Virus record (IMG/VR): IMGVR_UViG_3300029263_000188
Location: 1 to 23,770 of that record
Length of the DNA stretch: 23,770 nt
DNA from: a virus
Strand: one strand, 5' to 3'
The notes beneath the pieces are model-generated. The model ran no database searches. It was not told where the DNA came from and saw only the letters and a program-made list of their open reading frames with translations. This document shows positions 1-6,758 of this stretch, one piece after another. A program made the position numbers and the translations under genes. Position 1 is the first letter of the stretch. Every line of letters begins with the position of its first letter.

Positions 1-417
1 CGAACATGGAATGCTAATGTACTCGAAGCTCTTAGTTTGGAAGCAGTCCTACGCAGTCCAGCAGCTACTACAACACAGTATCAGATTTCAGTACGTGATG
101 GTGTTGAGCAAGATTCATTGGGCAACTGGGTAGAAAAGTATATCGCCAGAGATATGTTTGCTGACACCACGGATGAGGACGGCGTTACTACAACTAAGTC
201 TGAACATGAGGCTGCATATCAGGCTGGGCTAGATGCAAATGTAGCTACCTCAAACAGAGCTACACGAGATAACTTAATAGCTGAGACAGACTTCTATGCT
301 TTGTCCGATGTAACAATGAGTGATGATATGACAGCGTATCGTCAAGCACTACGTGACCTACCTAGTCATTCTAACTGGCCTAACTTAGAGTCAGGTGACT
401 GGCCTACGAAGCCTTGA
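1..417 (+). CDS. C-terminal part of a phage tail protein with tail-assembly-chaperone-like end (5' truncated)
   Basis: The frame is open from the first base of the window (reading RTWNANVLEALSLEAVL...) with no start needed, so the gene begins upstream; the TTG at 37 is probably internal. The visible 138 residues end in a pattern I recognise from phage tail assembly chaperone-like domains: a run 'R-D-N-L-I-A-E-T-D', then 'M-T-A-Y-R-Q-A-L-R-D-L-P' and a final 'W-P-T-K-P'. In known phages this C-terminal module occurs on small proteins beside, or fused to, tail fibre proteins and is thought to help their folding or assembly. Its place immediately before other virion and lysis genes fits. The upstream part could be a tail fibre or a separate small protein; that cannot be seen here. 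Confidence 0.7.
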   Translation, partial: RTWNANVLEALSLEAVLRSPAATTTQYQISVRDGVEQDSLGNWVEKYIARDMFADTTDEDGVTTTKSEHEAAYQAGLDANVATSNRATRDNLIAETDFYALSDVTMSDDMTAYRQALRDLPSHSNWPNLESGDWPTKP

Positions 418-419
418 GT

Positions 420-435
420 AAGTACTAAGGTACTT
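420..435 (+). other. Short inverted repeat after the tail gene
   Basis: AAGTAC-taag-GTACTT is a perfect 6-bp inverted repeat with a 4-nt loop, starting 2 nt after the tail-gene stop. No T-run follows, so it is not a convincing intrinsic terminator. It could stabilise the mRNA 3' end or be a protein site. Confidence 0.3.
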
Positions 436-462
436 GTAAAGTTATTAACAAAGTGTTATGCT
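434..462 (+). promoter_or_regulatory. Candidate sigma70-type promoter, plus strand
   Basis: A TTGTAA (-35-like, 4 of 6 to TTGACA) is followed by exactly 17 nt and TATGCT (-10-like, 4 of 6 to TATAAT). The -10 is preceded by TG one base upstream (TGTTATGCT), giving an extended -10. It sits in the only sizeable gap of the plus-strand module and would drive the genes from 498 onward. Position and spacing support it, but the match is moderate and untested. Confidence 0.45.
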
Positions 463-497
463 GATTACACAACTAAACTACGGTAATATAGAATAAA

Positions 498-653
498 ATG
501 CACTTAGTAAGTGCAGAGGAAATCCTAAATTACTATCCTAAAATCTCACCACTCATAGATGGAGAGATAACCACATTCCATACCTTTCAACAGGAGCGGC
601 ACCACTACAATCCGCACTACAGCGTAATTTCGATGGAGATTTTATATGGCTAA
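498..653 (+). CDS. Possible small protein of 51 residues, unknown function
   Basis: An ATG at 498 opens a 51-codon frame (MHLVSAEEILNYYPKI..., ending ISMEILYG) whose TAA lies inside the start of the next gene: ATGGCTAA is shared, an 8-nt overlap. The same kind of overlap (ATGACTAA) occurs between two minus-strand genes at 20651-20658, which makes translational coupling plausible. The composition is protein-like (aromatics, His, charged helix at the N-terminus). Against it, no clear Shine-Dalgarno precedes 498 and the start codon lies inside a palindrome. I do not recognise a family. It may simply be leader sequence. Confidence 0.4.
   Translation: MHLVSAEEILNYYPKISPLIDGEITTFHTFQQERHHYNPHYSVISMEILYG
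499..515. promoter_or_regulatory. 17-bp near-perfect palindrome, operator-like
   Basis: TGCACTTA-G-TAAGTGCA is a perfect 8-bp dyad about one central base, 37 nt downstream of the candidate -10. Its half, ATGCACTTAG, recurs at 22184-22193 before the helicase, and GTTATGCACTT recurs at 23618-23628 inside the candidate early promoter. A shared DNA-binding protein site is a reasonable inference. Confidence 0.45.
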
Positions 654-2121
654 GTTTGACAGTAATCCATTTCAAGGAGACGGCAAAATTGACACTGATT
701 TTGGTGCTGTAGGTGCCGCCTATGTTGCTAATGCAGCCACTAAACAACCTGCAGACGATGTCGGCATCATGGGAAATACATATGTTACTAATGTTACAAA
801 AACAGGTTTAGGTGATACTCAGTACACAGGGATCATGGGCGGGATTGGTGGTGTGCAATCAAGCCAAAATGCCGGATTTGCTAATACTCAAAAGGGATTT
901 ACTGACTTAAATACTTATCTAGGTGAGAGATTTAACACGGCCAACAAGGAGAGGTATGACCTTCAAAGGACAACTCAATTAGGACAATTGGCTTTAGATG
1001 AGGCATCTCAGGGCCGTGAGGCTCTGGCTGAAGCAGCAAGAACTCAGATGGGAACGGACATCGGCACCGGCTTCCAAGATATGGGCGTCCGATTTGATAC
1101 TGTGGATACCGATGTTGGAAACGTCCAAACCGCCGTCGATCAGGGCTTTGTAGATCAGGCAACCGGCTTTGCAGATGCACAGATCAATCGTGATACACTA
1201 GACCGTGCAAATCAGACAAATATGAATACCCAATTTGCAGCAGTGGATGAGGCATTAACCACAGGCCTAAATCAGGCAAATACAGATAGGGGTGAAAGAA
1301 GTTTAGAAAATAGAACGCAACAGGATGCTCTTGCAACAACTTTAGGAACAATGGGTACTTCAGCGGATACATATGCAGCCCAAAGCCTTGACAATCAAGG
1401 CAACATCCAATCTGGCATTGATGGCGCTGCATCTACATTCGACACGTATGTTAATCGTTACGCGGAAGATCAAACACTGGCTCAAAAAACCCGTGCTGAC
1501 ATGCAACTAGCCAACTCCAATGCTTCAGCGCAACTTCAGAATCAGTTACAAAACGATTTCAACCAGAATCCTTCTGCACAAAGCGGTGTTCCTGCTGCAC
1601 AAGTAAATTACGCAAACCAACAGGCTAATTACCAAAATAATGTTAACGCTATTCGATCAGTACAGAACCAATTAGCTTCTGGTAGTGGTCAATTAGATGG
1701 CACTCAAGTCAGAGCAGTTGCTGGCATGGCTCAAATGGCCTCTACACAGAATGATTTAAGTGTTGAACAGCGGCAAGAGTTTTACGCGCTAGGCACTGCT
1801 TTCGATGAAAACGGCCAGTTAATCCAAAACGGGATTGATGGGCAAGGATATGTAACCCAGCGTTCCATCGATGCAAGCGGCAATATGATCATCAACACTT
1901 TTAATGCGGCGGGACAGCCTGTGGGAATGGGGAATGTTAACTTAAATAACGCAATGCAGAGGTTGTCGGAACTTCCGCAAATACAAGGAAGCAATGCTCA
2001 AACGGGCAATACTGGCCCAAGAGAGGGTTCCCTGTACGGTCTAGCATCGCCTTCCAGCCTTGGACCTTCGGGGGATGGTTTTATTTCACCCAACCCAATC
2101 GCTTATGCACAAACTCAATAG
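646..2121 (+). CDS. Coiled-coil-rich probable virion protein, 491 aa
   Basis: The start is set by a GGAG seven bases before the ATG. The protein begins with a Gly/Ala-rich segment, then from about residue 80 to 330 has long Gln/Asp/Ala/Thr-rich helical sequence with heptad-like spacing and many short near-repeats (for example G-F-x-D motifs such as 'GFANTQKGF', 'GTGFQDMG', 'DQGFVDQATGF'). The C-terminal part is Gly/Asn/Ser-rich and ends 'PNPIAYAQTQ'. There is no signal peptide or membrane segment. I do not recognise a named family. Its place between a tail-associated gene and the lysis genes suggests a virion component such as a fibre-associated or internal protein, but no direct motif shows this. 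Confidence 0.75.
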   Translation: MAKFDSNPFQGDGKIDTDFGAVGAAYVANAATKQPADDVGIMGNTYVTNVTKTGLGDTQYTGIMGGIGGVQSSQNAGFANTQKGFTDLNTYLGERFNTANKERYDLQRTTQLGQLALDEASQGREALAEAARTQMGTDIGTGFQDMGVRFDTVDTDVGNVQTAVDQGFVDQATGFADAQINRDTLDRANQTNMNTQFAAVDEALTTGLNQANTDRGERSLENRTQQDALATTLGTMGTSADTYAAQSLDNQGNIQSGIDGAASTFDTYVNRYAEDQTLAQKTRADMQLANSNASAQLQNQLQNDFNQNPSAQSGVPAAQVNYANQQANYQNNVNAIRSVQNQLASGSGQLDGTQVRAVAGMAQMASTQNDLSVEQRQEFYALGTAFDENGQLIQNGIDGQGYVTQRSIDASGNMIINTFNAAGQPVGMGNVNLNNAMQRLSELPQIQGSNAQTGNTGPREGSLYGLASPSSLGPSGDGFISPNPIAYAQTQ

Positions 2122-2128
2122 GTAACAC

Positions 2129-2860
2129 ATGCATCCTAACAATATATCACAAGACTGCGTCGAAATAGTTAAGAAGTTTGAAGGTCTGCATAAACTCAAA
2201 GACGATGGCCTAGTCCACGCATATCGCTGCCCAGCGGGAAAATGGACACTGGGATTTGGCGCAACTAAGGGTATTCGCTCTGGCATGACCTGTACTGTAG
2301 CAGAAGCAGAGCAACGTCTTAAAGATGACTTAGATGAACACGGTAAGATCGTTAAGAAGTATGTTAATGTGCCTCTCTCTCAGGGGCAGTACGACAGTCT
2401 TACATCTTTTGTATTTAATTTAGGCGGCGGGGCATTCAGAAGCTCCACTTTGCTAAAACGCCTAAACTCAGGAAATTACGATGATGTACCCGCTCAGATT
2501 CTCAGATGGAACAAGGCGCGGGTAGATGGTAAATTAACTCCCTTGCGCGGCCTAACCAGACGCCGTTCAGCAGAAGCAGCTATATTCAGCCGTGACGCTC
2601 AATTGCCGTCTGATGAGGGTGGTCCTCAGATGGTACAAAAGCCCACGGCAGAGGCTCCAAAACCTCTTATTAAATCCAAGACTATGGCTGGTGCGGGTAT
2701 CGCAGGTGCAGCTACGGGCCTCAATGAGGTAGCAGGTCAACTACAGGGGCTGGTTGCTTATGCAGATAGTCTCAAAACCATCTTCCTACTGTGTGCTATC
2801 GGCGGCATTGCCTTAGCTGCATACGCCCGTTGGAAGGATAACAAAGAAGGCATCCACTAA
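2129..2860 (+). CDS. GH24 (T4-type) endolysin with C-terminal membrane segment
   Basis: Cuts peptidoglycan glycan strands to release virions. The GH24 muramidase domain covers about residues 6-155: catalytic Glu18 in 'KKFEG', then Cys34 and Thr40 in 'YRCPAGKWTLGFGAT', matching the Glu-Asp/Cys-Thr triad of phage endolysins. The Glu-to-Cys spacing is about seven residues longer than the usual eight because of a 'KDDGLVH'-like insertion. After a Pro/Lys linker come a Gly/Ala-rich stretch (about 186-200) and a clear transmembrane helix (about 217-233) followed by a charged tail. There is no N-terminal signal or SAR segment. No separate holin is recognisable nearby, so the tail of this protein may anchor or help permeabilise the membrane. 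The start has AGGTAA upstream, and the stop overlaps the next ATG (TAATG). Confidence 0.9.
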   Translation: MHPNNISQDCVEIVKKFEGLHKLKDDGLVHAYRCPAGKWTLGFGATKGIRSGMTCTVAEAEQRLKDDLDEHGKIVKKYVNVPLSQGQYDSLTSFVFNLGGGAFRSSTLLKRLNSGNYDDVPAQILRWNKARVDGKLTPLRGLTRRRSAEAAIFSRDAQLPSDEGGPQMVQKPTAEAPKPLIKSKTMAGAGIAGAATGLNEVAGQLQGLVAYADSLKTIFLLCAIGGIALAAYARWKDNKEGIH

Positions 2861-3120
2861 TGGCGAAGGGCGATAAGGCAATACGCAAAAAACAACGCCA
2901 TCAAAAGACGCAAAAAGAACAACAGGCTAGGTCGTTACGAAAGTCTGTAGGGGCTTCTGGTAAGGGAAATAAACTATTTGACGCATACGGCCTAAGAACA
3001 CCTCAAACAAAGGCTGATAGGCTTCGCTTGTATAACTGGAAGCTAGGTACTTCTTTTGGTGCTGCTTCAAAGGTTCGACATATAGACCCCTCCCAATACA
3101 AGATAGAAGATAGTAGTTGA
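2860..3120 (+). CDS. Small basic protein, 86 aa, unknown
   Basis: It starts on the TAATG overlap with the endolysin, so translation is probably coupled. The first 45 residues are extremely Lys/Arg/Gln-rich ('KAIRKKQRHQKTQKEQQAR'), suggesting nucleic-acid or membrane-surface binding. The second half has 'AYGLRTPQTKADRLRLYNWK'. There is no transmembrane segment, so it does not look like a holin despite lying between endolysin and spanins. I do not recognise a family. Tight packing in the lysis block suggests co-expression with lysis or late structural proteins. Confidence 0.7.
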   Translation: MAKGDKAIRKKQRHQKTQKEQQARSLRKSVGASGKGNKLFDAYGLRTPQTKADRLRLYNWKLGTSFGAASKVRHIDPSQYKIEDSS

Positions 3121-3123
3121 ATA

Positions 3124-3363
3124 ATGTTCATTTTTGGTAAGATCAAAACTTACATAATAGCTTCTTTAGCTCTGGCTTTACCTATTCTCTATGTAGTGGG
3201 TCAAATTACGGGCAGAGCTAAAGAAAAGAATAAAGTCTTAAAAGACGAACTAGAGGCGCAGAATAAAGCGTCTGATTTCTACAAGAATATGGCAGAGCAT
3301 GAAACTGACAATCTTACTGACCGCAAGTCTGTTACTGACAGGCTGCGCTCAAACGGTTTATAG
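3124..3363 (+). CDS. Inner-membrane spanin (Rz-like), 79 aa
   Basis: The N-terminus has a single hydrophobic helix (about residues 7-26, 'YIIASLALALPILYVVGQ') followed by a charged helical region ('RAKEKNKVLKDELEAQNKASDFY') that should form a periplasmic coiled coil. This is the layout of an i-spanin, the inner-membrane partner in outer-membrane disruption at the last step of Gram-negative lysis. A lipoprotein gene starts inside it in the +1 frame, the classic overlapping Rz/Rz1 arrangement, which is strong support. It is shorter than lambda Rz. Function is inferred from architecture and context, not sequence similarity. Confidence 0.8.
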   Translation: MFIFGKIKTYIIASLALALPILYVVGQITGRAKEKNKVLKDELEAQNKASDFYKNMAEHETDNLTDRKSVTDRLRSNGL

Positions 3364-3544
3364 AACCAAACTCGAAATCTACTGTCCAAACATAAAGCAG
3401 TATGACGAGCGTTTTAATAACCAACTAGCAGACGAATTAGAAAGTCTAGATGCCGCATCTACGGCAATCGATGAAGCTGTGAAGAATTATATTTATTTGC
3501 GGGACCGGTTGCGGCGCTGCCATGCAGAAAGGGATAAAATCTAA
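3299..3544 (+). CDS. Outer-membrane spanin lipoprotein (Rz1-like), 81 aa
   Basis: The start lies within the i-spanin gene (65-nt overlap, +1 frame) with a GAG-type ribosome site. The first 16 residues form a lipoprotein signal peptide ending in a lipobox, 'LLLTGC', so Cys16 would be lipidated and the protein anchored in the outer membrane. The mature part contains a Cys-Pro ('IYCPN') and a helical region about residues 40-70. With its partner it would bridge the periplasm and fuse the membranes after the endolysin has acted. Its presence implies a Gram-negative host. It ends on a TAATG overlap with the next gene. Confidence 0.85.
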   Translation: MKLTILLTASLLLTGCAQTVYRTKLEIYCPNIKQYDERFNNQLADELESLDAASTAIDEAVKNYIYLRDRLRRCHAERDKI

Positions 3545-6012
3545 TGGGCATATGGTCAGATAATTTTGGCGATGGTAACAGTTTTACAGAAAGTGTTGCA
3601 AATACATTTACTCCGAAGGACGGGGCTTCCTACGTCTCTGGAACACTTACATATGATGATGGCGCTAAGGCAGGTAAAACTGTCACTCAAAATGATGATG
3701 GCAGTTATGGAAATGATGGGCAGGGTAACTCTGTATACACAGGTAGCGGCAACAATGTCAAAACCAATGCAACCCTAAACGCCGATGGTACGGTAACGGA
3801 ATATGTACCCAAAGGTACAGCCCCAGAATTTGGATTAGACGATGCTGCTCTGGGGATATTGAGTCCTCTGTCATTAATTCCAAAGGCTCTGGGAAAGTTT
3901 ACAAGTTGGACTATGGGGATTGACCCAAAGACAAACTCATCCAAAGATGTTAACGGCAGAATGGTGTACACTAAACCTGAAGTTGATAATGTGCCGGGGC
4001 TTACTTACTCGTACAATTTTCTTGGACAGCCTTATGAAGTAGAAATCATAGGGGGAAAAGTTGTAGACGCTAATTCTATTGTAAAAGATGCAAATGGTAA
4101 AAAAGAAGGGGATACTGGCTTTGACCCTAGCACTGCTAAATCCGGTTACGACAGGAAATTTGCAGAAGCCGAAGGTGAGGGCGACGATGGTGCGCTGAAA
4201 GAATTGCAGAAATACGAAGAAGATAACGCTAATGAAGAAGGCGAGATTTCTGATGGAATGATAACGTCTGCGGCTGTTTTGCAGATGGCAAAAGATGCGG
4301 GTGTTACTCTCAATCAAGCAGACATGGTAGCTATTGCTGCTGATCCAGAAAAGTTTCTATCAGATCGTAAGCTAACATTATCTGACATTATAACGGAGAT
4401 CGACCCTGACGCCGAAGGTACTGAACTTGATCCGGCGAAGGATGCGTACAAACTTGGTGATGATCCGTCTTACACAGCTACACAAACAGGAGCGACTAGC
4501 TTAGTAGGTGATGAAACTAAACCAGACGCCGCAACATATACTGCCGATACTAACGTAATTACAAACGCTATGTTGATGGACGCTCAGACGGGTACTGTGA
4601 GCGATGAGGCTCAAGTAAACGCTGAAGATTATACTATTGATATGGTCGGCGCAGCTACCGGCGTGAATAAGGATGGCACGACAAGCGTACTGGGTGAGGC
4701 TTTAAACGACTTCGAAACGCAAAGCATCTCTCAAATTATTGATACTACGACTATTGCCGGTAAGCTACTGGCACAGAAACTGGGTGAGGGGAATTATACT
4801 GACAGCAAGGCCACCACCCTCGGCCAAATGAAAATCATCTCTGACGAGTTCAAGGACAGCAATGGAAATCCGGTAATACCGCCGTGGGCGCAAAGCCTTG
4901 CAAGAGATGCAAATAAGTCGATTGCTTTTACCGGCATCAGTGGCACAGCAGCCATAGCCACATTATCAAACGCGATCATGGAAGCTACTCTCGGAATAGC
5001 AGAATCCGATGCGAAATTCTTCCAGACCCTTACAACGAAAAATCTAGATAACAGACAAGAGGCTATCATAAATAAGGCTTCCGTGCTGGCTAATCTAGAG
5101 GTAGCAAATTTAGACGCTCGTTCTGCGGCAGCGGTTCAAAATGCCAAATCATTTTTAGAAATGGATTTAACTAATCTTTCAAATGAGCAACAAGCGGAAA
5201 AGGTTAACAAAGAGGCTTATATACAAGCACTATTTGAAAACACCAAAGCAGAAAATGCTTCCCGCCTATTTACTGCGGAGAGTGAAAACGAAATAAATAA
5301 ATTCTACTCTGAACTGCAAGTGGCGATTGAAAGACATAACTCTTCCGAAACAAACACTCTCGCTAAATTTAATGCGGGGGAGATGAACGATGCAGCCGAA
5401 TTTAACGGAGAAATAAAAACTATTAGAGAAAAATTTCTCTCAGAGATGCAATATAATATTGATGTAAGTAATGTTAAATGGCGACAAACTGTAGAAACCA
5501 CTAATAACGCTAACGAAGTCGAGGCACACACGACAGATGTTAAAAATGGTTTGGATTTATCGCAGGAAGCGTTGAACAACATTTGGGATAGTTCCGACAA
5601 TCTTTTGGATTACATCTGGAAAACTACTGACTCAGACCAAGAACGAGAACTTAGATTGCTCATTGCACAGATGGATGCTCAATCCGGCAAATCTTCTGGT
5701 GGTGGATTTTTGAGCGGCCTATTTACTTTGGGTGGTGCTTACCTTGGAACTAAAACTGGCTCTGGTTGGCTGACCAAGATATTTGATTCAGACATCCGAC
5801 TTAAAGAAAATGTCCAACACTACGACACCTTGAAAGGCATAAACTTTTATACGTGGGATTGGAATGCTGAAGGGGTAAGGATTGGTGCAGATAAGCACCC
5901 GACATTCGGAGTTATAGCGCAAGAAGTTCAGAAAACTCATCCAGAGGCGGTAGTCGAGGGGCCAGACGGTTATCTGCGAGTAAACTACGGAGTTATCAAT
6001 AATGACATTTAA
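3544..6012 (+). CDS. Large virion protein with C-terminal S74 self-cleaving chaperone domain, 822 aa
   Basis: The final 75 residues match the peptidase S74 intramolecular chaperone: 'SDIRLKENV', a central 'INFYTWDW', then 'FGVIAQEVQKTHPEAV' and 'YLRVNYG'. Ser749 and Lys754 are in the Ser-Asp-x-Arg-x-Lys arrangement of the family's cleavage dyad. In the family this domain helps trimers fold and then cuts itself off. Unlike typical tailspikes, the body here is acidic and Asp/Thr-rich in the first half and long alpha-helical from about 480 to 700, followed by a Gly-rich hydrophobic stretch ('GGGFLSGLFTLGGAYLGT', about 717-735). The domain stops right after the conserved 'VNYG' and lacks the longer helical tail common elsewhere. 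It could be a fibre-like or an internal/ejected protein. Confidence 0.85.
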   Translation: MGIWSDNFGDGNSFTESVANTFTPKDGASYVSGTLTYDDGAKAGKTVTQNDDGSYGNDGQGNSVYTGSGNNVKTNATLNADGTVTEYVPKGTAPEFGLDDAALGILSPLSLIPKALGKFTSWTMGIDPKTNSSKDVNGRMVYTKPEVDNVPGLTYSYNFLGQPYEVEIIGGKVVDANSIVKDANGKKEGDTGFDPSTAKSGYDRKFAEAEGEGDDGALKELQKYEEDNANEEGEISDGMITSAAVLQMAKDAGVTLNQADMVAIAADPEKFLSDRKLTLSDIITEIDPDAEGTELDPAKDAYKLGDDPSYTATQTGATSLVGDETKPDAATYTADTNVITNAMLMDAQTGTVSDEAQVNAEDYTIDMVGAATGVNKDGTTSVLGEALNDFETQSISQIIDTTTIAGKLLAQKLGEGNYTDSKATTLGQMKIISDEFKDSNGNPVIPPWAQSLARDANKSIAFTGISGTAAIATLSNAIMEATLGIAESDAKFFQTLTTKNLDNRQEAIINKASVLANLEVANLDARSAAAVQNAKSFLEMDLTNLSNEQQAEKVNKEAYIQALFENTKAENASRLFTAESENEINKFYSELQVAIERHNSSETNTLAKFNAGEMNDAAEFNGEIKTIREKFLSEMQYNIDVSNVKWRQTVETTNNANEVEAHTTDVKNGLDLSQEALNNIWDSSDNLLDYIWKTTDSDQERELRLLIAQMDAQSGKSSGGGFLSGLFTLGGAYLGTKTGSGWLTKIFDSDIRLKENVQHYDTLKGINFYTWDWNAEGVRIGADKHPTFGVIAQEVQKTHPEAVVEGPDGYLRVNYGVINNDI

Positions 6013-6196
6013 TGAGGCAGTTAAAAAATCAATAAAAGTATTTCTCAAAGGCAAAATGCCGATGAAAACAAGTGAACTCAAAGAAGATGGCTTGGTCTAC
6101 ACGCCAGAATATTTTGATGAGCTAGAGGAAGAGTTGCTGGATGAGCCTACCAAAAGCAAAAAAGACAAATTGAAGGAGCTAGAAAATGAATCTTGA
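6002..6196 (+). CDS. Small acidic-ended protein, 64 aa, unknown
   Basis: It starts 11 nt inside the preceding gene with its own GGAG nine bases upstream, and its stop overlaps the next start by 11 nt, so it is packed like a real gene. The N-terminal 20 residues are basic and helical ('EAVKKSIKVFLKGKMP'); the C-terminus is strongly acidic and Lys-rich ('YFDELEEELLDEPTKSKKDK'). There is no membrane segment and I do not recognise a family. Location among virion genes suggests a minor structural or assembly role. Confidence 0.75.
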   Translation: MTFNEAVKKSIKVFLKGKMPMKTSELKEDGLVYTPEYFDELEEELLDEPTKSKKDKLKELENES

Positions 6197-6758
6197 TGCT
6201 CCAATCCCCGGTGCTAATTTCTTGTCAGACACACGTAATTATGCTTGGCATAGGCCACCAGACATTGTGGATTACGATGATGCTGTCAGCTACCTCATTG
6301 ATAAGATTGATCAACCTGAAGAGATTGAGACAGTCCATGCGATGCTGGGCATCGACGCGCATATAACTACTATCGTGACTACTCTGCTACTCCAGACAGT
6401 TTCAAAAGGTAAAATTGGGATTGATTTGGCGGTCCTAATAGCTGGACCTCTCGCACGTTACATTGAGATTATCGCTAAAGATGTGGGCATAAAATACGAG
6501 ATGGGCGTTGAGGATAAAGATCGTATGGTACTCACTCCCAGTTTGTTAAAAGTTGCTCTTGGCATCCTAGATGAGGATGAAGAGGTTGAGCAAGAGAATA
6601 TACAAGCACCAGACGTTGCCGAAATGTCCGGTGGTCTAATGAGTGCGCCTGACCAGATGACAGCTTCGCAAGACGAACAAAACGAGATGCTTGGCTCCGT
6701 AGGCATTGAAGAGGCTCCAGAGGCTCCAGTAGAAGAGGTAGAAGACGATGTCGTTTAA
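6186..6758 (+). CDS. Probable virion or assembly protein, 190 aa, unknown family
   Basis: A GGAG seven bases before the ATG sets the start. Residues about 30-130 look like a folded helical domain with a hydrophobic core segment ('ITTIVTTLLLQTVSKGKIG' and 'LAVLIAGPLARYIEIIAK'). From about 131 on it is low-complexity and acidic, rich in Glu/Pro/Met, ending 'EEAPEAPVEEVEDDVV'. The 'LAVLIAGPLARY' stretch might touch a membrane but is short for a transmembrane helix. It overlaps the next gene by 11 nt. No family recognised; assigned to the structural module by context only. Confidence 0.75.
   Translation: MNLDAPIPGANFLSDTRNYAWHRPPDIVDYDDAVSYLIDKIDQPEEIETVHAMLGIDAHITTIVTTLLLQTVSKGKIGIDLAVLIAGPLARYIEIIAKDVGIKYEMGVEDKDRMVLTPSLLKVALGILDEDEEVEQENIQAPDVAEMSGGLMSAPDQMTASQDEQNEMLGSVGIEEAPEAPVEEVEDDVV

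Noticed and set aside
418-427. GTAAGTACTA occurs after the tail gene and again (minus strand, 22752-22761) before the 98-aa gene.
   Set aside because: A single shared 10-mer is close to chance expectation for a window this size, and its two contexts differ.
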